A stretch of DNA of 64,000 bases from Anatilimnocola aggregata (GTDB lineage Bacteria; Planctomycetota; Planctomycetia; Pirellulales; Pirellulaceae), in the NCBI RefSeq assembly GCF_007747655.1, contig NZ_CP036274.1, forward strand, positions 620,001 to 684,000. Direction: 5' to 3'. This document shows, piece by piece, positions 35,183 to 43,341 of this stretch (the stretch's first letter is position 1; each line of letters begins with the position of its first letter). The translations under genes and the position numbers were made by a program. The notes beneath the pieces were generated by a model. The model was not told the DNA's origin. It saw nothing but the letters and a program-made list of their open reading frames with translations, and searched no databases.

Positions 35183-36709
35183 ATGTCGGACGTGACTGCC
35201 GAAAAACTGGGCCAGCGGATCACCGACTCTGGCTTAATGGATTCTCACCAGCTCGAATCGGTCTGGAGTGAGCTGGGTACTCGCGACATCACGCTCGAAC
35301 AATTCACCAGCATGCTCTTGCGCCGCGAGTTTCTTACCAACTATCAGCTCGATCGTTTGCTGAAGGGTGAAAAAGGGGGCTTTTTTTACGGCGATTACAA
35401 GGTTTTGTACCTGGTGGGTACGGGCACTTTCGCGCGCGTGTATCGCGCGGTGAATATCAAAACGGCCAAGGTGGTGGCCCTGAAAGCCCTCCGCAAGCGG
35501 TTCCGCGCGGAGCCGGGCATGACCGAACAGTTCATTCGCGAAGGTCAGATCGGCGCCAAATTGCGGCACCCGAACATCGTTCCCATCTATGAGGTGAGCG
35601 AGAAGCCGAGCCCATATATGACGATGGAGTTTGTCGAGGGCCGAAACTTGCGCGAGTTCCTCAAAGTGCGGAAGTCGCTTCCCCCAATTGATTCGCTGCG
35701 GCTGGGCGTCGACATTTTTGCGGGCCTGGCATATGCGTTTGAACACGGCATGACGCACCGGGACCTGAAGACGTCGAACGTGCTGGTGACGAGCCGGGGC
35801 CGGGCAAAACTCGTGGATTTTGGCTTGGCCGGACTGCAAAAAGAGAACTCGCTGAAAGAGGACGACCTGAACAATCCACGGACGATCGATTATGCAGGCC
35901 TGGAGCGGGCTTCGGGCGTGCGTAACAACGACCCCCGCAGCGACCTCTTTTTTGCTGGCTGCATTCTGTACAACATGATCGGTGGCGAACCGCCCCTCTC
36001 GGAGACCAAGGATCGGATGTCGCGCCTGAGCGTACAGCGATACCAGAACATCCGCCCCCTGCATCAGCTGGTCCCAGACATTCCGAATCGTTTGCTCGCG
36101 TTCGTGAATCGCGCGCTGGAGATGAATCCCGATCGCCGCTTCGGCAGCGCCGCCGAAATGCACGAGGAAGGGAAGCGGGTTCTCGCGCGGCTCGAATCTG
36201 GCGATTTAAGCGAGTCTGAGCAAGCAGCCGAGGTCACGGCGCCCAAGAGCGGCGCGCCGCTGACGATTGCGTCCGACCAGGAAGGATCGGGCAAGACCGT
36301 GATGCTGGTCGAGAGCCGAATTGACATTCAGGACCAGGTTCGCGAACGATTGAAAAAGCACGGCTACAAAGTGCTCGTCTTCAGCGATCCGGTACGAGCG
36401 CTGGGGCGGTTCACGGAATATGAGCCAGCCGCCGCTGACTGCGTGTTATTCTCGACCGTGGGGCTGGGGGATGATGCGCTCGAAGCGTTCAATCGGTTCG
36501 GCACCGCCGAGCACACCAAGAATCTGCCTGCCATTCTATTTGTCGATTCGCGGCAAGCTGGCATTGTGAAGAGCGCGCAGCTCTCTCCTAAGCGACGCAT
36601 GTTACAGATTCAGGGCGCGCTCAAGGTTCGCGAAATTCGGGACGCACTCCTCGCGCTGCTACGCCCCGGTTACATTCGCGCCTCCGCAGCTGCTGCGGAC
36701 GAGTCTTAA
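35183..36709 (+). CDS. Ser/Thr protein kinase with C-terminal pseudo-receiver
   Basis: A 508-residue Hanks-type kinase. An N-terminal helical region of about 65 residues (LGQRITDSGLMDSHQLESVW) precedes the kinase domain: glycine loop VGTGTFARVYRA near residue 79, catalytic lysine in VVALKALRKR near 101, HRDLKTSNVL, DFGLAG and a D-x-F-F-A-G-C subdomain IX. After an acidic linker, residues about 372-495 fold like a response-regulator receiver (TVMLVESRIDIQDQVRERL, then a K-containing VDSRQ-like end), but the phospho-acceptor Asp is replaced in ADCVLFSTVG, so it is probably a pseudo-receiver used for docking. There is no membrane segment. The kinase may be regulated by interaction with that module. 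Confidence 0.9.
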   Translation: MSDVTAEKLGQRITDSGLMDSHQLESVWSELGTRDITLEQFTSMLLRREFLTNYQLDRLLKGEKGGFFYGDYKVLYLVGTGTFARVYRAVNIKTAKVVALKALRKRFRAEPGMTEQFIREGQIGAKLRHPNIVPIYEVSEKPSPYMTMEFVEGRNLREFLKVRKSLPPIDSLRLGVDIFAGLAYAFEHGMTHRDLKTSNVLVTSRGRAKLVDFGLAGLQKENSLKEDDLNNPRTIDYAGLERASGVRNNDPRSDLFFAGCILYNMIGGEPPLSETKDRMSRLSVQRYQNIRPLHQLVPDIPNRLLAFVNRALEMNPDRRFGSAAEMHEEGKRVLARLESGDLSESEQAAEVTAPKSGAPLTIASDQEGSGKTVMLVESRIDIQDQVRERLKKHGYKVLVFSDPVRALGRFTEYEPAAADCVLFSTVGLGDDALEAFNRFGTAEHTKNLPAILFVDSRQAGIVKSAQLSPKRRMLQIQGALKVREIRDALLALLRPGYIRASAAAADES

Positions 36710-36716
36710 CCACGTT

Positions 36717-36740
36717 GGCGAGTCATTTCTTTGACTCGCC
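36717..36740 (+). terminator. Hairpin after the kinase gene
   Basis: GGCGAGTCA pairs perfectly with TGACTCGCC around TTTCTT, right after the kinase stop codon. There is no T-run, so it may stabilise the 3' end or stop transcription only weakly. It also lies downstream of the convergent exporter gene. Confidence 0.45.
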
Positions 36741-36761
36741 CTCAGGTATGGAGTGGCTGAG

Positions 36762-37082
36762 CTACAAGGGTTCAGTCAGCTTCAAGCCGATGATGCCGCC
36801 GAGGATCAGCAGGATGCAGCCGATTCGTACGGCATTGACTGGTTCGTGAAACATCACAATGCCGGCGATCACTGCTCCAATCGCGCCGATGCCGGTCCAG
36901 ACGGTATAGGCTGTTCCCAGGGGCAACGTGCGCATGGAGTAACCCAGCAGCAACATGCTAAGAGCGAGCGTCACGATCGTGAACACACTCGGCCAAAAGA
37001 GTTTGAAACCGTCACTGGCCTTGAGCCCGGTCGACCAACAGACTTCGAATAAACCCGCCACCACCAAAATGAGCCAAGCCAT
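36762..37082 (-). CDS. gdx: SMR-family guanidinium exporter
   Basis: A 106-residue protein with four hydrophobic helices, the size of a small multidrug resistance (SMR) transporter. The first helix carries the proton-coupling glutamate in AGLFEVCWSTGLK, followed by a Trp-Pro turn (LFWPSVF), LPLGTAYTVWTGIGAIG in helix 3 and a closing helix. This pattern is that of SugE/Gdx guanidinium/H+ antiporters rather than EmrE. A guanidine-II riboswitch precedes it, supporting export of guanidinium. Shine-Dalgarno AGAGG lies seven bases before the ATG. It works as a dimer in the cytoplasmic membrane. Confidence 0.93.
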   Translation of the reverse strand: MAWLILVVAGLFEVCWSTGLKASDGFKLFWPSVFTIVTLALSMLLLGYSMRTLPLGTAYTVWTGIGAIGAVIAGIVMFHEPVNAVRIGCILLILGGIIGLKLTEPL

Positions 37083-37101
37083 GCTTGCACCTCTTCGAGC
37101 G

Positions 37102-37187
37102 GCAGGGTCGTCCCTGCAGATGCCAAGCCCGCCAATTTCGGGGGAGCATAACCAAGTTTCAGCCCTCGGTTTGCTCGGGTCGTCCCG
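37102..37187 (-). promoter_or_regulatory. Guanidine-II (mini-ykkC) riboswitch
   Basis: The leader of the SMR gene, read on the minus strand, contains two hairpins with ACGA tetraloops: CGGGACGACCCG (plus 37187-37176) and GCAGGGACGACCCTGC (plus 37117-37102). Two stem-loops each ending in an ACGR loop define the guanidine-II class, in which the loops dock when guanidine binds. The second hairpin ends seven bases before the AGAGG ribosome binding site, so translation control is likely. The linker of about 58 nt is longer than usual. The gene downstream is the class's standard target. Confidence 0.88.
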
Positions 37188-38112
37188 CCAGCCACTGCGG
37201 AAAGTTTAGGCAGCTGGCCGCGGACGTCAACCGACGTAGTGCCGGTCTGTGCTCCCAGTGCTTGGCAGATCCTCTCACTCCATACGCGAATTGCTTTTGG
37301 CACGCCACTTGCTTTTATGGTGGCATTCCCAACGAGGACCGGAACTCTTCGGTGGGAACGATTCCTGATGCGGGCCGGAACAGAGAAGTGGCATCCACAA
37401 GATGCTAGGGGCCGGCGAAAAGAGGCTAACTGACGCAGATTCCTGCGATGGTTAGAGAGAAAAGACAGACGAGAGGCAATCAGGAAACGAGTTTGAGGCA
37501 GCTGAGGGCGTCTGGACAGCGCACTCGGCAATGCATCACAGGCGAGCTGATTCGACAAGTCGAGTCAGCTCGCCTGCTGCATTTTGATAGAGCAATTTTG
37601 CAACACAGTGTTTAGAAATTAGACACTCTCTGCTTCGGCTGAAGCGATGCCAGTAAACGATTTGACGGATTGCGGCCAGCCGCAGGCGTCTCTTGTCGGT
37701 GTGACGATTGATCGCCGGCTAACCCGAGTCTTGCATCCTGCACAGGCGTTCTGCACAGGATTGCCGCCAGGAAGCCGCTAACTGCCAGCACTTTTTGATT
37801 GAATTCCAGCGTAATGAGCGATAGACTCACTCATTCTGAGACCGCCGAGGGACAGAAATAACAAAAAAGCGGAGTACTTTTCCGCCGCAGTGTCGTTTAT
37901 CGGTTGTCGGGGAACACTTTCGGACGATGCGAGACACCTGCCGATGGTGCCCTAAGTCCTGATGGCAAGACCGCGAAAGAGATCTCAGCGAGTTCGCTCC
38001 TGGTTCACTCTTGGTGTGCCTCAGGACTTTCCAGGATGGTTGTTACAGGCGATGGTTTTGACGGCGACAGGGTAGGCTTCCCGACTTATCGTTCACAGGC
38101 AGTGAGGGAATT
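37188..38112. other. 900-bp gap with one strong hairpin and no gene
   Basis: No ORF in this stretch has recognisable domains or a ribosome binding site. It contains a strong inverted repeat at 37539-37576, listed separately, and near its right end a 9-bp inverted repeat, AAGTCCTGA (about 37952) with TCAGGACTT (about 38019), in what is probably the long leader of the DUF1549 gene. An unrecognised ncRNA is possible. Confidence 0.45.
37539..37576. repeat. Long perfect-stem hairpin
   Basis: CAGGCGAGCTGA at 37539-37550 is exactly complementary to TCAGCTCGCCTG at 37565-37576. The inner part, TTCGACAAGTCGAG, nearly continues the stem, leaving a two-base loop and one G-T pair, so about 18 bp can pair. 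ATTTTG follows after a few bases. It could terminate transcription from the left on the plus strand, or belong to a small RNA. No flanking gene requires it. Confidence 0.6.
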
Positions 38113-39804
38113 ATGTCACGTATTGTAGGTGGTTTGTTGTTGGTGGCCCTGATGGGTGGAGTCGTGTTCCAGGTGAATGCGCAAACTCCGAAAGCTGGTG
38201 CTACGTCGACAGCCGCAGACTACAACATTCCTCAAGTCAAATACATCAACGAGCAGATTCGTCAAGTTTGGACCGACAACGGCATGGTTCCGTCGCCGCC
38301 GGCTACGGAAGGCGAATGGTGCCGTCGCGTTTATCTCGATGTCATCGGTCGTGTCCCCTCGGTCACCGAACTGAAAGAGTTTCAAGCCGATAAGACTCCC
38401 GAGCGCAAGCTGAAACTGGTCAACAAACTGCTCAACGACGAAATCTATCTCGAAGACTACGCTCGCAACTGGACGACGATTTGGACGAACATCCTCATCG
38501 GTCGCACTGGCGGTACTGAGCAGCGCACGCTGACCAGTCGCGAAGGGATGCAGAAGTATCTCCGCGATTCGTTTGCCCAAGACAAGCCTTATGACCGGAT
38601 GGTGTACGAACTGGTCTCGGCCACCGGCACAACTTCGCCCGGTGGCAAGGGCTTCAATGGCGCTGCCAACTATCTGGTGATGAAGTTGGAAGAGAAGGCC
38701 GCTCAAGCCACGGCCATGACTGCGAAGAACTTCCTCGGCCTGCAAGTGCAATGCACGCAGTGCCACAACCATCCGTTCAACGATTGGAAGCAGCAGAAGT
38801 TCTGGGAGTTCAACGCGTTCTTTCAACAGACTCGCGCTCTCCGCACGTTCATTCCTGGCACTCGCGATGTGCAGTCGGCCGAACTGGTTAATCAAGACTT
38901 CGCCGGTGAAGGTGGTGGTGGCGATGCTTCGGAAGCCATCATTTTCTACGAACTTCGCAACGGCCTGATGGCCAGTGCTTATCCCGTATTTGTCGATGGC
39001 AAAGAAGCTCCTCGCAGCGGTTATGTGTCGGACGTGAATCGTCGCGAAGTCCTCGCCAAGATGATTGTTGCCTCCGATTACATGGACAAGATGATTGCCA
39101 ATCGCATATGGCACCACTTCCTCGGTTATGGCTTCACCAAGCCGATCGACGATATGGGCCCGCACAACACGCCGACTCACCCCGAACTGCTCGATTACTT
39201 GGGCAAAGAAGTTCGTAAGAACAGCTTTAACCTCAAAGAATTGATCAAGTGGGTGGCTCTGAGCGAAGCTTATTCGCTGTCGAGCAAGATCACCCCCAGC
39301 AACAAGGCCGATGACCCGCTGATGGGCGAAACGCCGAAGTTCACTCACTTCTACCTGCGGAATATGCGGGCTGAAGAATTGTACGAATCGCTGATCGTGG
39401 CGACCGAAGCTCAAAAGACCAAGGGCGATTACGCCGAACAGGAAAAGCTGAAGACGCAGTGGCTCTCGCAGTTCAATCAAACGTTCGGTACCGACGAAGG
39501 TGACGAGCAGACGACCTTCAACGGCACGATTCCCCAACAGCTGATGATGATGAACGGCGATCTGGTGAAAAAAGCCGTCAGCACCGAACAGGGAAGCTTT
39601 TTGCAGAAGGTGGCGACCAGCAAGCTGTCGCCAGCCCAAAAGATCGATTACTTGTTTCAGTCTGCTCTCTCGCGTGCACCGACGCAGAGCGAAGTCGACA
39701 TTGCCAACAAGTTGCTTACGGCCCGTGGTGGCGACTCGGTCGCTGCCTTGCAGGATGTGTTCTGGGCGGCACTCAATGCCAACGAGTTCATCCTGCAACA
39801 CTAA
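38113..39804 (+). CDS. DUF1549/DUF1553 planctomycete protein with a CxxCH motif
   Basis: A 563-residue exported protein with a signal segment MSRIVGGLLLVALMGG. The DUF1549 region covers about residues 40-240 and contains the LDVIGRVPSVTEL motif near its start, and NFLGLQVQCTQCHNHPF, a CxxCH sequence that could bind heme or metal. DUF1553 follows, with NRIWHHFLGYGFTKPIDDMG and the later LYLRNMRAEELYESL region (reading FYLRNMRAEELYESL here). It is coupled to a DUF1501 gene 132 bp downstream, the usual planctomycete pair. The pair is exported and expanded in this phylum; its function is unproven. Confidence 0.92.
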   Translation: MSRIVGGLLLVALMGGVVFQVNAQTPKAGATSTAADYNIPQVKYINEQIRQVWTDNGMVPSPPATEGEWCRRVYLDVIGRVPSVTELKEFQADKTPERKLKLVNKLLNDEIYLEDYARNWTTIWTNILIGRTGGTEQRTLTSREGMQKYLRDSFAQDKPYDRMVYELVSATGTTSPGGKGFNGAANYLVMKLEEKAAQATAMTAKNFLGLQVQCTQCHNHPFNDWKQQKFWEFNAFFQQTRALRTFIPGTRDVQSAELVNQDFAGEGGGGDASEAIIFYELRNGLMASAYPVFVDGKEAPRSGYVSDVNRREVLAKMIVASDYMDKMIANRIWHHFLGYGFTKPIDDMGPHNTPTHPELLDYLGKEVRKNSFNLKELIKWVALSEAYSLSSKITPSNKADDPLMGETPKFTHFYLRNMRAEELYESLIVATEAQKTKGDYAEQEKLKTQWLSQFNQTFGTDEGDEQTTFNGTIPQQLMMMNGDLVKKAVSTEQGSFLQKVATSKLSPAQKIDYLFQSALSRAPTQSEVDIANKLLTARGGDSVAALQDVFWAALNANEFILQH

Positions 39805-39936
39805 GGAGCCATTTCGCCTCAACCATTTCGCTCAACACCCTCATTAACTCAGCAGACTCCCTGGTGGAGTTTGCGATAACGAAGATAAGTCAGCTAACTA
39901 CTAAACCATCGTCGATCATTTCTCGGAGATTCTAGC

Positions 39937-41214
39937 ATGATGAATTCAATTCCCTCGGACATGTCTCGCAGGCACTTCATGTCGCACCTGGCCGGTGCCT
40001 CGGCCATGACGATTCCCGCCCTTACGTTCGGCCACAGCTTGCGAACGCACGCTGCCGAACTGAAGAAGAATCATAAGTCAGCGATTCTGTTGTGGATGAG
40101 TGGTGGTCCGAGCACGATGGACATCTGGGATCTCAAGCCAGGTGCCCCAACCGGTGGTCCGTTCCGCACCATTCGCACCAAGGGGGACGTCGAGATTTGC
40201 GAACACATGCCCCTCACGGCCAACGTGATGGACAAGCTGTCGATCATCCGCTCGATGAGCACTCGCGAAGCCGACCACATGCGTGGTCGCTATTACATGC
40301 ACACTGGCTATGTGCCGAACCCAAACATCGAACATCCCAGCTACGGAGCTGTGTTGTCGCACGAGCTGATCGATCAACGGGCCAACCTCGAAATTCCTCC
40401 CTTCGTTTCCGTCGGTGGCGGTAGCGTTGGTCCGGGCTTCCTGGGCATGGCATGGGCTCCTTTCGTGGTCAGCAGCAATGGCCAGGTCCGTAACTTGGAC
40501 ATGGGCATCGAAGACAAGCGTCTGATGCAGCGGATGGCCGCCCTGGACATGATCGAGAAGAACTTCATCAGCCAGAATCGTGGTTCGGCTTCGGAGGATC
40601 ACATGAAGATCCTCAAGAAGACCCTGAACCTGATGACCAGCGAACAGATGGAAGCCTTCAAGGTCACCAAGGAACCGAAGGAAGTTCAAGACCGTTACGG
40701 CAACGATGGCTTCGGCCGCGGCTGCTTGATGGCTCGCCGTCTGGTTGAAGCTGGTGTACCGTTCGTCGAAGTCGACCTCGGTGGCTGGGACAACCACGCC
40801 AACATCTTCACCACGCTCGGCACTGGCATGAACCCCAAGCTGGGCATCCTCGATCGCTCGATGAGCGCTCTGGTCGAAGATTTGGAAACTCGCGGTTTGC
40901 TTCAAGACACCGCCATCATTTGGATGGGCGAATTCAGCCGTACCCCACGCATCAACGGCACGACCGGTCGCGATCACTGGGCCCGCTCTTGGAGCGTGGT
41001 CGTCGGTGGCGCCGGCATGAAGGGTGGCATCGCGGTTGGTAAGACCAGTGCCGATGGCACCGCAGTTGAAACCGAACCCTACACCTCGCAAGATGTGATG
41101 GCCTCGGTTTGCAAGGCTCTCGGCATCTCGCTCGAAACGACCTTCACCAGCAAGAGTGGTCGTCCGATGAAGATCGCCAACGGCGGCAAGGTCATCAAGG
41201 AACTGTTTGCCTAA
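39937..41214 (+). CDS. DUF1501 protein with Tat signal
   Basis: A 425-residue protein of the DUF1501 family, which is related to alkaline-phosphatase-like hydrolases. The N-terminus has a Tat-like signal, SRRHFMSHLAGASAMTIPA. Family motifs are ILLWMSGGPSTMDIWDLKPG, RSMSTREADHMRGRYYMHTG, EVDLGGWDNHANIF and IIWMGEFSRTPRINGTTGRDHW, and the Asp and His residues in these blocks suggest a metal site. It forms a unit with the DUF1549 gene upstream and ends at a strong terminator. The substrate of the pair is not known. Confidence 0.93.
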   Translation: MMNSIPSDMSRRHFMSHLAGASAMTIPALTFGHSLRTHAAELKKNHKSAILLWMSGGPSTMDIWDLKPGAPTGGPFRTIRTKGDVEICEHMPLTANVMDKLSIIRSMSTREADHMRGRYYMHTGYVPNPNIEHPSYGAVLSHELIDQRANLEIPPFVSVGGGSVGPGFLGMAWAPFVVSSNGQVRNLDMGIEDKRLMQRMAALDMIEKNFISQNRGSASEDHMKILKKTLNLMTSEQMEAFKVTKEPKEVQDRYGNDGFGRGCLMARRLVEAGVPFVEVDLGGWDNHANIFTTLGTGMNPKLGILDRSMSALVEDLETRGLLQDTAIIWMGEFSRTPRINGTTGRDHWARSWSVVVGGAGMKGGIAVGKTSADGTAVETEPYTSQDVMASVCKALGISLETTFTSKSGRPMKIANGGKVIKELFA

Positions 41215-41244
41215 GGCAACGCAGCTCTGCAGTTGAATTAACTC

Positions 41245-41283
41245 AGCCGGCCGGAAGTCCTACGATTTCCGGCCGGCTTTTTT
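41245..41283 (+). terminator. Rho-independent terminator
   Basis: AGCCGGCCGGAA at 41245-41256 pairs perfectly with TTCCGGCCGGCT at 41267-41278, a 12-bp stem with a 10-base loop, followed at once by a T-run to 41283. It closes the DUF1549/DUF1501 unit. Confidence 0.92.
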
Positions 41284-41394
41284 ATTGGCCGAGAAAACCG
41301 CGGAGAAGCGTCAAGCCCCGTTGCGACCCCCCCGGGCCATGAGGCAACATTCGAACTGGCAACTCGTGTAGCTCCAAACTGAAATGATCCTAGT

Positions 41395-42351
41395 ATGCCC
41401 GTGGCGAGTCTATCCCTCAACGATCGAGCCTGGCAACGTGCCGACCTCCTGGCGGCTGAGCCGTTGCGCTACAATTTGCATGTCGCCCGGCTTCCTGGTG
41501 GAGCGCGGCTGATCGACTGCGGCGTACAGGTCGCTGGGGGCTTGGAAGCAGGTCGTCAACTCGCAGAAATTTGCCTGTCGGGGCTGGGGACCGTCAGCAT
41601 TGTTCCCGGCGAGCGACAGTTGTGGGCAGGGCCAGCGGTGACAGTTCATACCGATCAGCCCGTGGCCGCGTGCCTGGCTTCGCAATATGCGGGCTGGCAA
41701 GTGACGTGCGAAAAGTACTTTGCGATGGGTTCGGGGCCCATGCGGGCGGCGGCCAATCGCGAGCCGCTGTTCAAGGACATTGGCAACACCGAAGCGCCGC
41801 AGCAAGTGGTCGGCATCCTCGAAACCAATCAACTGCCGACTGCAGCCATCACCGGTCAGATTGCCGAAGCCTGCCGGGTCGCGCCCGACAAAGTGACGCT
41901 ACTCTGCGCTCCAACCGCGAGCCTCGCGGGCACCATGCAAGTTGTCGCCCGGTCGCTCGAAACGGCCCTGCACAAATTGCACGAGCTCAAGTTCGATCTC
42001 ACCAAGATTGTCAGTGGGTTTGGTGTTGCTCCCTTGCCGCCAATCGCCAAGGACGACCTGGACGCGATCGGACGCACGAACGATGCGATTCTTTATGGCG
42101 GCGAAGTGACGATTTGGGTCCGCGCAAGCGACGACGAATTGGCCACCCTTGGCCCGCAGGTTCCCAGTAGCTCTTCACGCGATTTTGGCGAGCCGTTCGG
42201 CAAGATTTTCGAGCGTTATAGCGGCGACTTCTATAAAATCGATCCGTTTCTGTTCAGTCCAGCCGTGATTAACTTCGTCAATTTGACGAGCGGCAAGTTG
42301 CATCGCTTCGGCCAGTTTCGCCCGGACGTGCTGCAGCAGTGGCTGACTTAA
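41395..42351 (+). CDS. mch: Methenyltetrahydromethanopterin cyclohydrolase
   Basis: A 318-residue enzyme converting methenyl- to formyl-tetrahydromethanopterin in the H4MPT-linked one-carbon pathway. Family landmarks are LIDCGVQVAGGLEAGRQLAEICLSG split over the N-terminal third (first part LIDCGVQVAGGLEAGR), the substrate-binding FAMGSGPMRAAAN, and the later SGFGVAPLPPIAKDDLDAIG and GRTNDAILYGGEV. Planctomycetes are among the few bacteria with this pathway, which here probably detoxifies or oxidises formaldehyde. A RimK-like ligase follows by 18 bp, most likely in the same operon. Confidence 0.95.
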   Translation: MPVASLSLNDRAWQRADLLAAEPLRYNLHVARLPGGARLIDCGVQVAGGLEAGRQLAEICLSGLGTVSIVPGERQLWAGPAVTVHTDQPVAACLASQYAGWQVTCEKYFAMGSGPMRAAANREPLFKDIGNTEAPQQVVGILETNQLPTAAITGQIAEACRVAPDKVTLLCAPTASLAGTMQVVARSLETALHKLHELKFDLTKIVSGFGVAPLPPIAKDDLDAIGRTNDAILYGGEVTIWVRASDDELATLGPQVPSSSSRDFGEPFGKIFERYSGDFYKIDPFLFSPAVINFVNLTSGKLHRFGQFRPDVLQQWLT

Positions 42352-42369
42352 TCTCGCCTTAAACATCCC

Positions 42370-43254
42370 ATGCGAATCGCCGTGCTGGCTGCTCCCGATA
42401 GTTGGTACGCGCGCGACCTGCAGCGGGCTGCCGGCGATCGTTGCGAAGTTTCGATTGCGGCATTCAGCGAAATGAAGGCCAGCATTCCCCGCAGCGGTGC
42501 GATCCAAATCTCGAGCGGCGAGTGCAATCTGTCGGCCTGCGAGGCCATCCTTGTTCGCACCATGCCCCCGGGCAGTTTGGAGCAAGTTGTTTTTCGCATG
42601 GATTGCCTGGCTCGGTACGAAGCGGCCGGTGGCATCGCGATCAATCCGACCCGCGCGGTCGAAGCGGCCGTCGATAAATTTCTCACTTCCGCCAAGCTGC
42701 AATCGGCGGGGCTTCTAACTCCGCGGACGATTGTCTGCCAATCGTTCGAAGCAGGCATGCAAGCCTTTGAAGAGCTTGGTGGCGATGTAGTCGTGAAACC
42801 GCTCTTCGGCAGTGAAGGGCGCGGGCTGATTCGCCTGCAAGATAGCAACCTGGCGTTGCGGGCTTTTAAGATGCTCGCGCAGTTGAATGCGGTGCTCTAT
42901 GTGCAGGAGTTTATTCCGCACGAAGGTGAAGATTGGCGGCTGCTGGTGCTGGGCGAGCAAGTGTTTGGCATGCGGCGGCGCAATCCGCACGACTGGCGGA
43001 CGAACGTCAGCCGCGGCGCGAGCACAGCGCCGCTAGAAGTTACACCCGAACTGCGAGACTTAGCTCTCCGCGCTGCTGCAGCTGTCCAGGCGCCGATTGC
43101 TGGCGTCGATCTGCTTCCCGCGCGCGATGGTCAGCTGTATGTGCTGGAGGTGAATGCCGTACCCGGGTGGAAGGCGCTGGCGCGCACGCTCGATGTCGAC
43201 ATTGCCCGGCATGTAATCGACTTCACCGCGGCTGCCATTCGCAGCCGCGATTAG
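42370..43254 (+). CDS. RimK-family ATP-grasp ligase
   Basis: A 294-residue ATP-grasp ligase of the RimK group, which adds glutamate-type residues to a carboxyl group. The pre-ATP domain begins MRIAVLAAPDSWYARDL. The ATP-grasp core has GGDVVVKPLFGSEGRGLIRL, YVQEFIPHEGEDWRLLVLG, and the metal-binding end LYVLEVNAVPGWKAL. Adjacent to mch, it is a candidate for modifying the tetrahydromethanopterin side chain, as MptN-like ligases do in archaea and as RimK-like genes near H4MPT genes are assumed to do in methylotrophs. Other substrates remain possible. Confidence 0.88.
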   Translation: MRIAVLAAPDSWYARDLQRAAGDRCEVSIAAFSEMKASIPRSGAIQISSGECNLSACEAILVRTMPPGSLEQVVFRMDCLARYEAAGGIAINPTRAVEAAVDKFLTSAKLQSAGLLTPRTIVCQSFEAGMQAFEELGGDVVVKPLFGSEGRGLIRLQDSNLALRAFKMLAQLNAVLYVQEFIPHEGEDWRLLVLGEQVFGMRRRNPHDWRTNVSRGASTAPLEVTPELRDLALRAAAAVQAPIAGVDLLPARDGQLYVLEVNAVPGWKALARTLDVDIARHVIDFTAAAIRSRD

Positions 43255-43266
43255 ACACTTTCGTAA

Positions 43267-43317
43267 TGTGGGCTTTAGCCCACATTTGCTCGAGCGGTTC
43301 GTGGGCTAAAGCCCACG
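43267..43317. repeat. REP-type hairpin pair (GTGGGCTTTAGCCCAC family)
   Basis: TGTGGGCTTTAGCCCACA at 43267-43284 and CGTGGGCTAAAGCCCACG at 43300-43317 are two hairpins in opposite orientation with CGCTAC beside the second. A second pair of the same family is at 63043-63096. They sit between convergent genes. Confidence 0.85.
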
Positions 43318-43341
43318 CTACATGTGAACCTGCTCGAAGCT

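Noticed and set aside
38116-39822. A 568-codon frame opposite the DUF1549 gene
   Set aside because: It mirrors a well-supported gene and lacks any motif of its own.
40078-41091. A 337-codon frame opposite the DUF1501 gene
   Set aside because: Shadow of a gene with strong family motifs; no start site or homology.
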